DNA from: JBCBKU01 sp038521345
Lineage (GTDB): Bacteria > Pseudomonadota > Alphaproteobacteria > Rhodobacterales > Rhodobacteraceae
Reading direction: 5' to 3'
Length of the DNA: 10,452 bases
Assembly (NCBI GenBank): GCA_038521345.1
Contig: JBCBKU010000039.1
Coordinates: forward strand, 1 to 10,452
Shown here: positions 1 to 5,915 of the stretch, piece by piece
Numbering within the stretch: position 1 is the first letter of the stretch
How the letters are laid out: the number at the start of each line of letters is the position of its first letter
The notes under the pieces: generated by a model
Told to the model about the DNA's origin: nothing
The model's input: only the letters and a program-made list of their open reading frames with translations
Database searches by the model: none
Program-made: the position numbers and the translations under genes

Positions 1-118
1 TTGCGGTGTTTGAGGTGCTTCACCGGCACTTTTTGCAGGCTGCCCCCGATCGCTGATTTGACGATCCGATCAATCTGCCCGATTTAGGGTCCATCAGACC
101 GAAGAGCCTTGCCGCACA
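1..118. other. Leader region before the UPF0262 gene; no confident gene
   Basis: No convincing gene is visible here. One + frame is open from the window edge to a TGA at 54-56 and reads AVFEVLHRHFLQAAPDR, which could be the last 17 residues of an upstream protein that I do not recognise. In related genomes I would expect hisD before a UPF0262 gene, but this tail does not look like a histidinol dehydrogenase C-terminus to me. The stretch is too short to decide. Confidence 0.2.
58..86 (+). promoter_or_regulatory. Possible promoter for the UPF0262-phosphatase genes
   Basis: TTGACG at 58-63 is a near-perfect -35 box. A 17-base spacer leads to GATTTA at 81-86, which is a poor -10 match, although alphaproteobacterial -10 boxes are often loose. 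Transcription would start around base 93, giving a leader of about 25 bases before the ATG at 119. This is pattern matching only. Confidence 0.22.
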
Positions 119-598
119 ATGACCCGCCTCATTAATATCGAGCTTGACGACAGCGCCCTGCCGCCGCCCACGCCCGAGATCGAGCAGGAGCGAAAGGTCG
201 CGATCTTCGACTTGCTCGAAGGCAACAGCTTCGTGGTGCCGGGACGCGACGGTCAAACGGCGCCCGCGGGTCCCTTCCGGTTGCTGCTGGCCATTCGTGA
301 CCGTCGGCTGGTCTTTGACATTCGCGCCGAAGATGATGCCCCGATCGTCGAGTTTCAGCTGGCGCTTGGGCCGTTTCGTCAGGTGGTGAAGGACTATTTC
401 CAGATCTGTGAAAGCTATTTCGATGCGGTCAAACGGTTGCCGCCATCCCAGATCGAGGCCATCGACATGGCCCGTCGCGGCATCCACAACGAAGGCGCAC
501 GGGTCCTGCAGGAGCGGCTTGAAGGCAAGGCAGAGGTCGACACGGACACGGCGCGACGCCTGTTCACACTGATCTGCGTCCTGCATTTCGGGGGCTAG
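119..598 (+). CDS. UPF0262 family protein
   Basis: This 159-residue protein belongs to UPF0262, a family of unknown function that I know from alphaproteobacteria. The recognisable stretches are PPTPEIEQERKVAIFDLLE near residues 16-34, GPFRQVVKDYFQICESYFDA around residues 84-103, and the following run QIEAIDMARRGIHNEGARVL; the protein ends at LICVLHF. It has no signal peptide or membrane segment and many charged residues, so it is probably cytosolic. The start ATG is chosen because the N-terminus MTRLINIELDD matches the family start; no clear Shine-Dalgarno sequence precedes it. The next gene begins one base after its stop, so the two are almost certainly co-transcribed and perhaps translationally coupled. 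The role is not known. Confidence 0.9.
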   Translation: MTRLINIELDDSALPPPTPEIEQERKVAIFDLLEGNSFVVPGRDGQTAPAGPFRLLLAIRDRRLVFDIRAEDDAPIVEFQLALGPFRQVVKDYFQICESYFDAVKRLPPSQIEAIDMARRGIHNEGARVLQERLEGKAEVDTDTARRLFTLICVLHFGG

Positions 599-599
599 T

Positions 600-1055
600 A
601 TGGTCGCAGGACTGCCCGGGTCGGTCCTTTTCTGTTGCGACATGAATGCCGTCCGCTCGCCCATGGCCGAAGGCATGATGAAAAAGTATTATGGGCAAAA
701 GACTTATGTCCAATCCGCCGGCGTCCGCTCGGAGCTTGAAATCGACGGTTTTTCGGTGGCCGTCTGCGACGAGATCGGCGTGGAACTGGCCCGACACAAA
801 TCCCGGTCCTTCGATGAGATGGAAGAGTGGGGCGACGACCTGTCGAGCTTCGATCTGATCGTTGCCCTGTCGCCAGCCGCCCAACGGCGGGCGCTGGAGC
901 TCACGCGGTACCACCACCTCGACGTCGAGTACTGGCCCATTCTGGATCCGACCGGAATCGGCGAGACGCGGGACGAGAAGCTGGCCCGCTATCGACAAGC
1001 CCGGGACCAGATCCGGGACCGAATGTTGTCGCGTTTCGGAGAACCTCGCACGTGA
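600..1055 (+). CDS. Low-molecular-weight protein tyrosine phosphatase family protein
   Basis: This 151-residue protein has the P-loop signature C-x5-R-S of low-molecular-weight phosphatases at residues 13-20 (CDMNAVRS). Cys13 would be the nucleophile and Arg19 would bind phosphate. The general-acid Asp of the family would be Asp116 in the segment YWPILDPTG, where a DP pair is typical. The P-loop differs from the textbook CxGNxCRSP form: Asn16 is kept, but the glycine and the second cysteine are replaced by Met15 and Val18. The same fold is shared with arsenate reductase, so the substrate could be phosphotyrosine, another phosphoester or arsenate. There is no arsenic gene nearby, and the setting beside UPF0262 and infA is housekeeping. 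The start lies one base after the previous stop; the ribosome binding site is not canonical. Confidence 0.85.
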   Translation: MVAGLPGSVLFCCDMNAVRSPMAEGMMKKYYGQKTYVQSAGVRSELEIDGFSVAVCDEIGVELARHKSRSFDEMEEWGDDLSSFDLIVALSPAAQRRALELTRYHHLDVEYWPILDPTGIGETRDEKLARYRQARDQIRDRMLSRFGEPRT

Positions 1056-1117
1056 TGCGTTCTGCGCGAGCCAAAGTCACAACCCTGCCAACAACGGGGC
1101 CCGCTTCCAGATTTCGC

Positions 1118-1148
1118 TTGAAAATGTGGCCGGGCGGTCTCATTTAAC
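1118..1148 (+). promoter_or_regulatory. Candidate infA promoter
   Basis: TTGAAA at 1118-1123 matches five of six -35 bases. A -10 candidate lies either at CATTTA, 1141-1146 (17-base spacer), or at TTTAAC, 1143-1148 (19-base spacer, 4 of 6 matches). Transcription would begin near 1153-1156, so the mRNA would start in or just before the CGCCCGG hairpin arm. Such a promoter would let infA be expressed independently of the two genes upstream. Confidence 0.35.
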
Positions 1149-1170
1149 GCACGCCCGGTGGGTCCGGGCG
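1130..1170 (+). repeat. Alternating inverted repeats in the infA leader
   Basis: Three complementary 7-mers lie in a row: CCGGGCG at 1130-1136, CGCCCGG at 1152-1158, and CCGGGCG again at 1164-1170. The middle copy can pair with the first (15-base loop) or with the third (5-base loop TGGGT), so two mutually exclusive hairpins are possible. No T-run follows, so this is not a standard intrinsic terminator. It ends 6 bases before the infA Shine-Dalgarno sequence. Confidence 0.6.
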
Positions 1171-1176
1171 ATTGGT

Positions 1177-1183
1177 GAAGGAG
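1177..1183 (+). promoter_or_regulatory. infA ribosome binding site
   Basis: GAAGGAG is a strong Shine-Dalgarno match with 5 bases between it and the ATG at 1189. It fixes the infA start. Confidence 0.8.
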
Positions 1184-1188
1184 ACCAC

Positions 1189-1407
1189 ATGGCCAAGGAA
1201 GAACTGCTCGAATTTCCCGGTGTCGTTAAGGAACTCCTGCCGAATGCGACATTCAGGGTCGAGCTGGAAAACGGCCATGAGATCATCGCGCATACGGCAG
1301 GAAAAATGCGCAAGAACCGCATCCGCGTCCTTGCTGGCGACAAGGTGCAGGTTGAGATGACGCCCTACGACCTGACCAAGGGCCGCATCAATTACCGTTT
1401 CAAATAG
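1189..1407 (+). CDS. infA: Translation initiation factor IF-1
   Basis: The 72-residue product is IF-1, an essential single OB-fold protein that sits in the A site of the 30S ribosomal subunit and helps IF-2 and IF-3 select the initiator tRNA. The whole protein matches the family: MAKEELLEFPGVVKELLPNA at the start, FRVELENGHEIIAHTAGKMR in the middle, and the C-terminal end DLTKGRINYRFK. Length and ends are exactly as expected. A very good Shine-Dalgarno sequence precedes it, and a possible promoter and stem-loops lie in its leader, consistent with high and independently tuned expression. The Maf gene follows after 19 bases and is probably co-transcribed. Confidence 0.98.
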   Translation: MAKEELLEFPGVVKELLPNATFRVELENGHEIIAHTAGKMRKNRIRVLAGDKVQVEMTPYDLTKGRINYRFK

Positions 1408-1426
1408 CGCGCGCGATGGCGACCTG

Positions 1427-2005
1427 ATGGTCCCGAAGCTTGTGCTCGGGTCGGCCAGTCCGCGCCGTCGTGAGTTGCTGGGTCAGCTTGGGATCGTGCC
1501 GGACGACGTGCGCCCGGCAGATATCGACGAGACGCCCCATCAGGGCGAACTGCCCCGCACCTATTGCCGCCGGGTCGCCCGCCAAAAATCCCAGGCGCTG
1601 GACCTGGCGCCTGGCGAGATCCTTCTGACCTCCGACACGACCGTGGCGCTTGGGCGTCGGATTCTCGGCAAGCCGGCGGATGCCGCGGAGGCACGGGCGT
1701 TTCTGGGTCTGCTCTCTGGGCGGAGACACCGGGTGATCACGGCTCTTGCGGTCCGCACATCCGAACGCCTTTGGGAGCGGGATGTCGTCACCGCCGTGCG
1801 CCTGAAACGTCTCAGCCCGCAGGACATAGATGCTTACCTCGCCACCGGTGACTGGGAAGGGAAGGCGGGCGGGTATGCGATCCAAGGCCCTGCCGGCGCC
1901 TTCATTCCTTGGATCGAAGGATCCTACAGTGCCGTTATGGGTCTGCCGGTCTTCGAGACCGCTCAGCTACTGGCTGCTGCAGGCTATCCGGTTTTGGCGC
2001 GATGA
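1427..2005 (+). CDS. maf: Maf family nucleoside triphosphate pyrophosphatase
   Basis: This 192-residue protein is a Maf-type pyrophosphatase, which hydrolyses noncanonical or excess nucleoside triphosphates to monophosphate and pyrophosphate in the cytosol. The N-terminal signature LGSASPRRREL (about residues 7-17), the SDTTV segment with its catalytic-type aspartate (about residues 69-73), and EGKAGGYAIQGPAGAFI near residues 143-160 are all present. The KAGGYAIQG form resembles the YhdE branch (dTTP/UTP pyrophosphatase) more than the YceF branch (7-methyl-GTP), but this is a judgement from motif memory. The start is the first in-frame ATG 19 bases after infA and lacks a clear Shine-Dalgarno sequence. 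The stop overlaps the start of the next gene as ATGA, suggesting translational coupling. Confidence 0.92.
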   Translation: MVPKLVLGSASPRRRELLGQLGIVPDDVRPADIDETPHQGELPRTYCRRVARQKSQALDLAPGEILLTSDTTVALGRRILGKPADAAEARAFLGLLSGRRHRVITALAVRTSERLWERDVVTAVRLKRLSPQDIDAYLATGDWEGKAGGYAIQGPAGAFIPWIEGSYSAVMGLPVFETAQLLAAAGYPVLAR

Positions 2006-3024
2006 CGGGCCGCCAGATCGTGCTTGACCACCTGGGGGGGCGGGCCGCGGCCGCGCTCGTCGTGGACGGGCGCCTCGAGGATCTGCTGGTCGACCCGGGC
2101 ACCGACCTCGCGCAGGGTGCGATACTGCGCGGGACCGTCGACCGCGTGATCAAGGGGGGTGCATTCGTCCGTTTGCCCGGAGGGCAAGGGTTTCTGCGCG
2201 GCGCCGGTGGATACCGGTCCGGCCGAATGGTGCTGGTTCAAATCGGCGGGTTTGCGGATCCCGGTAAGGCGGTGCCGGTGACCGAGCGACTGATCTTCAA
2301 GGGACGCACCGTCATTGTCACGCCCGGGGCCGCCGGCATCAATCTCTCGCGGCAGGTCCGGGATGGCGATACGCGCGACCGGCTCTTGAACGCGGTTGGA
2401 ACCAAGGCGGCAGTCGAAAGCCCCCACGGTATCGTTGTCCGCACGGCCGCGGTTGCGGCGAAGGACGCCGAGATCGCTCGAGAGGTGGACGAGATCCTGA
2501 TGCAGGCCGACGATGTCCTTGCCGCCGTCACGGGAGAACCGGCCATCCTTCGGCGGGCTCCGGACGCGCACGCCCTCGCAAAGCGCGAATGGGCCACGTC
2601 CGGCGACACCTTTGTCGTTGAGGCAGGCGGGTTCGAGACACATGATCTCATGGACGCGATCGCCTCCTTGCGCAGTCCGGACGTTCCACTTTCCCCGGGC
2701 TCTCTGTTCATCGAACCAACCCATGCCCTGATCGCCGTCGACGTGAACACCGGCGGCGACTTCTCCCCCGCGGCGGGCCTGAAGACCAACATCGCCGCCG
2801 CGCGGGAACTGCCGCGCCAGCTCCGACTTCGGGGCTACGGAGGCCAGATCGTCGTGGATTTCGCGCCGATGCCCAAGAAGGATCGGCGCCGGCTCGAGGA
2901 AGCGTTGAAATCTGCCTTTCGGACTGATCCCGTGGAAACAGCCCTTGTCGGCTGGACATCGCTCGGGTTGTACGAAATCCAGCGAAAACGCGAACGCCGC
3001 CCGCTTCACGAGGTCCTGAAATGA
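2002..3024 (+). CDS. Short ribonuclease E/G family protein
   Basis: The 340-residue product is a compact member of the RNase E/G family of single-strand endoribonucleases. An S1-like segment (GAILRGTVDRVIKGGAFVRL, residues 39-58) is followed by the family segment FKGRTVIVTPG..GINLSRQ (99-118). The catalytic DNase-I-like region has the magnesium ligands Asp247 in AVDVNTGG and Asp286 in VVDFAPM, 39 residues apart. Full RNase G has about 490 residues; here the zinc-link cysteines (CPxC) and everything beyond are absent, so the tetramer contacts of RNase E would be lost. The start chosen is the ATG overlapping the Maf stop, because MTGRQIVLDH matches the family start; an upstream in-frame extension would run inside maf. 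It overlaps yacG by ATGA. It may work in rRNA or mRNA processing, but activity is not proven by sequence. Confidence 0.88.
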   Translation: MTGRQIVLDHLGGRAAAALVVDGRLEDLLVDPGTDLAQGAILRGTVDRVIKGGAFVRLPGGQGFLRGAGGYRSGRMVLVQIGGFADPGKAVPVTERLIFKGRTVIVTPGAAGINLSRQVRDGDTRDRLLNAVGTKAAVESPHGIVVRTAAVAAKDAEIAREVDEILMQADDVLAAVTGEPAILRRAPDAHALAKREWATSGDTFVVEAGGFETHDLMDAIASLRSPDVPLSPGSLFIEPTHALIAVDVNTGGDFSPAAGLKTNIAAARELPRQLRLRGYGGQIVVDFAPMPKKDRRRLEEALKSAFRTDPVETALVGWTSLGLYEIQRKRERRPLHEVLK

Positions 3025-3182
3025 ACTGCCCGATCTGCAAAAGCCCGAGCGAGGCCGCATACCGGCCCTTCTGTTCCAAGCGCTGCGCAGATATCGACCT
3101 TGGCCGATGGATGATCGAACGCTACCGGGTGCCAACGGATGACCTGCCGGACGACCCGCAGGATACCGACGGGCTCTCCTGA
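3021..3182 (+). CDS. yacG: DNA gyrase inhibitor YacG (zinc-binding)
   Basis: This 53-residue protein has the four-cysteine zinc site of YacG: Cys3 and Cys6 (CPIC) with Cys18 and Cys22 (FCSKRC), then DLGRWMIERYRVP and an acidic tail. YacG from E. coli binds the GyrB subunit and blocks DNA binding by gyrase. Its start overlaps the stop of the RNase E/G gene, ATGA, so expression is probably coupled to that gene. Length is typical for the short alphaproteobacterial form. Confidence 0.93.
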   Translation: MNCPICKSPSEAAYRPFCSKRCADIDLGRWMIERYRVPTDDLPDDPQDTDGLS

Positions 3183-3190
3183 ATTCCTGC

Positions 3191-3219
3191 TGGACAAGGC
3201 CGGGAGCGGTGCCTAGAAC
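3191..3219 (+). promoter_or_regulatory. tRNA-Phe promoter
   Basis: TGGACA at 3191-3196 (5 of 6 with the -35 consensus), a 17-base spacer, then TAGAAC at 3214-3219 (4 of 6 with the -10 consensus). Transcription would start near 3226, about 30 bases before the mature tRNA. This is the best sigma-70-like promoter I see in the window and would make the tRNA independent of the yacG operon. Confidence 0.5.
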
Positions 3220-3229
3220 ACGCCGACCC

Positions 3230-3250
3230 TGGCGGGGGCCAACCCCGCCA
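3230..3250 (+). other. Hairpin in the tRNA-Phe 5' leader
   Basis: TGGCGGGG at 3230-3237 pairs perfectly with CCCCGCCA at 3243-3250 around the loop GCCAA. It ends 5 bases before the tRNA begins. It has no T-run, so it is a poor terminator for the yacG operon. It could instead shape the precursor for 5' processing or stabilise the yacG transcript end. Confidence 0.55.
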
Positions 3251-3255
3251 CCCGT

Positions 3256-3330
3256 GCCCGGGTAGCTCAGGGGTAGAGCAGTGGATTGAAAATCCTCGTG
3301 TCGGTGGTTCGATTCCGCCCCCGGGCACCA
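3256..3330 (+). tRNA. tRNA-Phe (anticodon GAA)
   Basis: The acceptor stem GCCCGGG (3256-3262) pairs with CCCGGGC (3320-3326). The D-arm GCTC/GAGC, an anticodon loop TTGAAAA with anticodon GAA, and a T-arm GGTGG-TTCGATT-CCGCC are all present. A discriminator A and encoded CCA end the gene at 3330. The anticodon stem GTGGA/TCCTC contains one T-T mismatch, which I believe occurs in related alphaproteobacterial tRNA-Phe genes. The gene closes the conserved housekeeping block. Confidence 0.97.
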
Positions 3331-3357
3331 CTTTTCATAGCTCTCTTCAGTCTTATG

Positions 3358-3376
3358 ACGACCCGCGAGGTCGTTT
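3358..3376 (+). terminator. Weak terminator-like hairpin after tRNA-Phe
   Basis: ACGACC at 3358-3363 pairs with GGTCGT at 3369-3374 around a 5-base loop, followed by only two further T residues. It could end tRNA transcription or protect the 3' end of the converging channel gene. The missing T-run makes it weak. Confidence 0.3.
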
Positions 3377-3408
3377 GCTGGCTGCTGGTCCATTCCGCGC
3401 GGCGCGGA

Positions 3409-5634
3409 CTAGGGCTCGGGATCGGCTGTGGAGGTCTCGGGGGCTGCGCCCAACCGCCCGAGCATATCTTTCGGCAATCGCAGTTCACGGTGCGGATACG
3501 GGATCTCGACGCCGGCGCGATCCAAGGCGTATTTGACTTCTTCGGTATAGGCACGGCCAACGGCCCATTGCTCACCCGGACGGGTCTTCAGCCGGGCGCG
3601 CAAGTTCACCGAACTGTCGCCAAGTCCGACCACACCGTGCCACTCGAGCGGCGCGATAATGTCGCGTCCCAACGGGCCCGATTTGACCTTGTCGAACGCC
3701 TCGTTCATGGCCCGTTCGGCTGCATCGAGATCGCTTTCGTAGGCCACGCCGACGACTTCCACGTGGTAGGCAAAGCTGCGCATGAAGTTCGCCACGGTAT
3801 CCACGGCCGAGAACGGGATCAGGTGATAGACACCCGCCAGATCACGCAGGCCGACCGAGCGGATCGTGAGTTTCTCGACCCCGCCCGTGACCCCGGCCAC
3901 GGTGATCACGTCGCCTTCGTTGATCGCGTTTTCGAGTTGGATGAAAATGCCGGTGATGATGTCCTGGACCAGTTTCTGCGCGCCAAAGCCGATGGCAAGG
4001 CCGATCACACCGGCACCGGCCAGAAGCGGCGCAATGTCGATCCCCAATTCGCTGAGTGCCGCCATCCCGCCAAAGATGACGAGGGAGATCGTCAGCGCGT
4101 TTCGAAAGAGGGCCAGCAGTGTCCGCGATCGGGCCGAGACCTGCCGCGCGGGGTCGTTTGCCGAGAGGCGGTTGTCGATCCAGGCCGAGAGCCCGGCCCA
4201 GCCGGCGACAAGGCTCCCGACGATCAGCACGATCGAGGCGATCCGCCAGAGAAAGTCTGTTCCTCCGGTAGAGAGCCACGTTGCCAGATCAATCAACCGC
4301 CAGCCCTCAAGCGTGAGCGTCACGGCGAGCACGACAAGCGCAAGCCCCGAGACCACGATCGTCAGCGGAACGAAGGCCGAGAGGCGCTGCCTGAGCGTTG
4401 GAAACGCCTGAGCAAGCGGCTTTGGAACGGGTGCCTCATGGCCCTTGCCCGCCTGTGCGAAAACGCGAAGGCCCAATAGCAGGATGACCAATCCAAGGGC
4501 TGTGAACACAGTCGCACGGCCGACAAGTTCCACGATGAGGTTGGGGCGTGCCATGGCGACGCTGAACGACACAAGGACATAGCCATAGCCCAGAAATGGC
4601 CAGACGCGATCCCAAAGGCCGATGCTGTGGGTCGCGATTGTCTCGGTCAGTTTGTTTTCGGTGTCGCTGTCTTCGTCGGGGACCGCACCTGCCAGGATCT
4701 CGCGCTCGTTCCGCAGGATCTTCGCAATGCGATAGACCGCATAAAGGGCGGTGATTGCCGACAGGGTGATCACAATGGACCGAACTGACCGGGCGGCGAC
4801 GAAATTGAACCAGTCCTGGGTGATCGGGACCACCGCGACGATGCCATAGCAAAGAAAGCCAAAGGTACGCCGGATCGTACGGTAGATCGTGGCCTCGGCC
4901 GCGAGGGGAAGGTTGGAAAAGGTCAGATCCGCCGGGTGATGACTGACAAAGACCGACAGCATCACCGAAAACGCTCCGAAGATCAGGAACGCATTCAGGT
5001 AAAGTGCCTGACTCAGGAGAATGCTGTCTTGTGCAAAGACCGAACCCGCCAGACCATAGCCGATCAGCCAGGCCAACAGGACGGACAGAACTCGAAGCAC
5101 CATTTGGGCGGCAAAGATCGTGGCCTGGTTCCAAAACCCGTCCGACCGATCACCTTGATACTGGATCCGGCGCGACAAGCCCCGCAACAAGCGGTAGATG
5201 AAGACGGTCGCTGCAATCGTCAGAAACAGAGCGAGGCTCTCGCGGGCGATCCGGTCGATCCGTTCTGCCGTCAAAAGGTCCGGGATCCGTGTCAATTGGC
5301 TGGCGTCGCGGACAGCCACCGATGTTCCCGACAGAAGATTGTCTACGACTTGCTGCGTTTTCTGGGCGACGCGCGCGGCCAGCGTCGTGGGCGGGGCGTC
5401 CGCATCTGCGGCCGGGTCGGTCTGCCCCAACGTGGCGTTTCCGTCCCTCAGGGCTTCGACCAGACGCGCGCGCGCATCGGGGTCTTCCAACGCTTCGATC
5501 AGAGCCTCGAGCGCGGGGTCCGGCGCTGCCGCGGCAGGTTCAGAGCCCGGAATCCCCAAGGCTGTCTGAGCTATGGGTGCAATGGTCGAGCCCAGGAGCA
5601 TGACTGAGGCCAAAACGGCGAGGAGGCGGATCAT
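3409..5634 (-). CDS. MscS family mechanosensitive ion channel (large, YbiO-like)
   Basis: The 741-residue product is a multi-pass inner-membrane channel of the MscS superfamily, which opens under membrane tension to release solutes after hypo-osmotic shock. Residues 1-26 look like a signal peptide, followed by a charged periplasmic region (about 30-130). Hydrophobic segments lie near 133-150, 172-200, 205-230, 258-275, 286-302, 345-362, 372-394, 418-440, 463-482 and 508-528. The MscS pore signature is at 537-565, with the Gly/Ala-rich run LLAGAGVIGLAIGFGAQKLV. The beta domain follows (GDVITVAGVTGGVE) and the C-terminal IPYPHRELRL segment (711-720) is typical. The length equals that of E. coli YbiO as I remember it, so that subfamily is likely. 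It is divergent from the fumarylacetoacetase gene and stands alone. Confidence 0.93.
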   Translation of the reverse strand: MIRLLAVLASVMLLGSTIAPIAQTALGIPGSEPAAAAPDPALEALIEALEDPDARARLVEALRDGNATLGQTDPAADADAPPTTLAARVAQKTQQVVDNLLSGTSVAVRDASQLTRIPDLLTAERIDRIARESLALFLTIAATVFIYRLLRGLSRRIQYQGDRSDGFWNQATIFAAQMVLRVLSVLLAWLIGYGLAGSVFAQDSILLSQALYLNAFLIFGAFSVMLSVFVSHHPADLTFSNLPLAAEATIYRTIRRTFGFLCYGIVAVVPITQDWFNFVAARSVRSIVITLSAITALYAVYRIAKILRNEREILAGAVPDEDSDTENKLTETIATHSIGLWDRVWPFLGYGYVLVSFSVAMARPNLIVELVGRATVFTALGLVILLLGLRVFAQAGKGHEAPVPKPLAQAFPTLRQRLSAFVPLTIVVSGLALVVLAVTLTLEGWRLIDLATWLSTGGTDFLWRIASIVLIVGSLVAGWAGLSAWIDNRLSANDPARQVSARSRTLLALFRNALTISLVIFGGMAALSELGIDIAPLLAGAGVIGLAIGFGAQKLVQDIITGIFIQLENAINEGDVITVAGVTGGVEKLTIRSVGLRDLAGVYHLIPFSAVDTVANFMRSFAYHVEVVGVAYESDLDAAERAMNEAFDKVKSGPLGRDIIAPLEWHGVVGLGDSSVNLRARLKTRPGEQWAVGRAYTEEVKYALDRAGVEIPYPHRELRLPKDMLGRLGAAPETSTADPEP

Positions 5635-5747
5635 GTTTGTGTTGCTTCTCTTTAGGAGCCCCTGCGCAGCCCCCGCATCCCCGGCCCAAGCCGAGTCATC
5701 GAGTTATCAGCCTTTATGGGAGGTTAGCGGGAACTTTGCACGGGCAC

Positions 5748-5775
5748 ATCATATCGGTCCGGGTTGGTTGGGCAA
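5748..5775 (-). promoter_or_regulatory. Candidate promoter for the MscS channel gene
   Basis: Read on the minus strand, TTGCCC (5775-5770) and TATGAT (5753-5748) are separated by 16 bases. The -10 box matches 5 of 6 bases and the -35 box 4 of 6. It would give a 5' untranslated region of roughly 105 bases before the channel ATG. Confidence 0.35.
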
Positions 5776-5902
5776 GGCGGCGCTTGAGGGCACCGCGTGT
5801 CGGGTCGCCCGGGCATGACGGTTGCGGCGGATCAAGCACAGGCTGGCGCCCCGTGCTCGGACGCCTTATCCGGGAGCCCAGGGCCGATGGTGCGGCGAGA
5901 TC

Positions 5903-5909
5903 AAGGAGG
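5903..5909 (+). promoter_or_regulatory. Ribosome binding site of the fumarylacetoacetase gene
   Basis: AAGGAGG is a near-perfect anti-16S match, 6 bases before the ATG at 5916. It decides the start against the longer upstream open frame. Confidence 0.85.
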
Positions 5910-5915
5910 GGCGAA

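Larger units (their letters stand above)
5635..5915. other. Divergent intergenic region between the channel and fumarylacetoacetase genes
   Basis: This 281-base stretch separates two divergent genes. The + frame of the fumarylacetoacetase is open back to 5637, but that translation has no resemblance to the family and lacks a usable Shine-Dalgarno sequence, so it is treated as non-coding. A minus-strand promoter candidate lies within it. I found no convincing + strand promoter and no clear operator palindrome. Confidence 0.5.

Noticed and set aside
1415..1426. Alternative ATG at 1416 for the Maf gene
   Set aside because: It is in a different frame from the Maf protein; the ATG at 1427 is the first in-frame start and gives the family N-terminus.
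1984..3393. Minus-strand open frame of 469 codons
   Set aside because: It runs antisense through the RNase E/G gene, yacG and the tRNA gene, all of which have clear identities, and its translation resembles no family.
3393..3406. GC-rich palindrome CCGCGC/GCGCGG next to the channel stop
   Set aside because: The arms are separated by only one base, so no hairpin loop can form, and no T-run follows; it is probably chance in GC-rich DNA.
3256..3408. tRNA-Phe as the attachment site of a genomic island
   Set aside because: The change from conserved to accessory genes happens here, but I saw no integrase, no direct repeat of the tRNA 3' end elsewhere in the window, and no break in base composition.
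3286..4479. Long + strand open frame of 397 codons opposite the channel gene
   Set aside because: It begins inside the tRNA-Phe gene and is entirely antisense to the well-supported MscS gene; its translation is rich in Arg, His and Asp with no domain, typical of antisense frames in GC-rich DNA.
5637..5915. N-terminal extension of fumarylacetoacetase to 5637
   Set aside because: The added 93 residues look like random GC-rich translation, while ATG 5916 has a near-perfect Shine-Dalgarno sequence and a family-like N-terminus.
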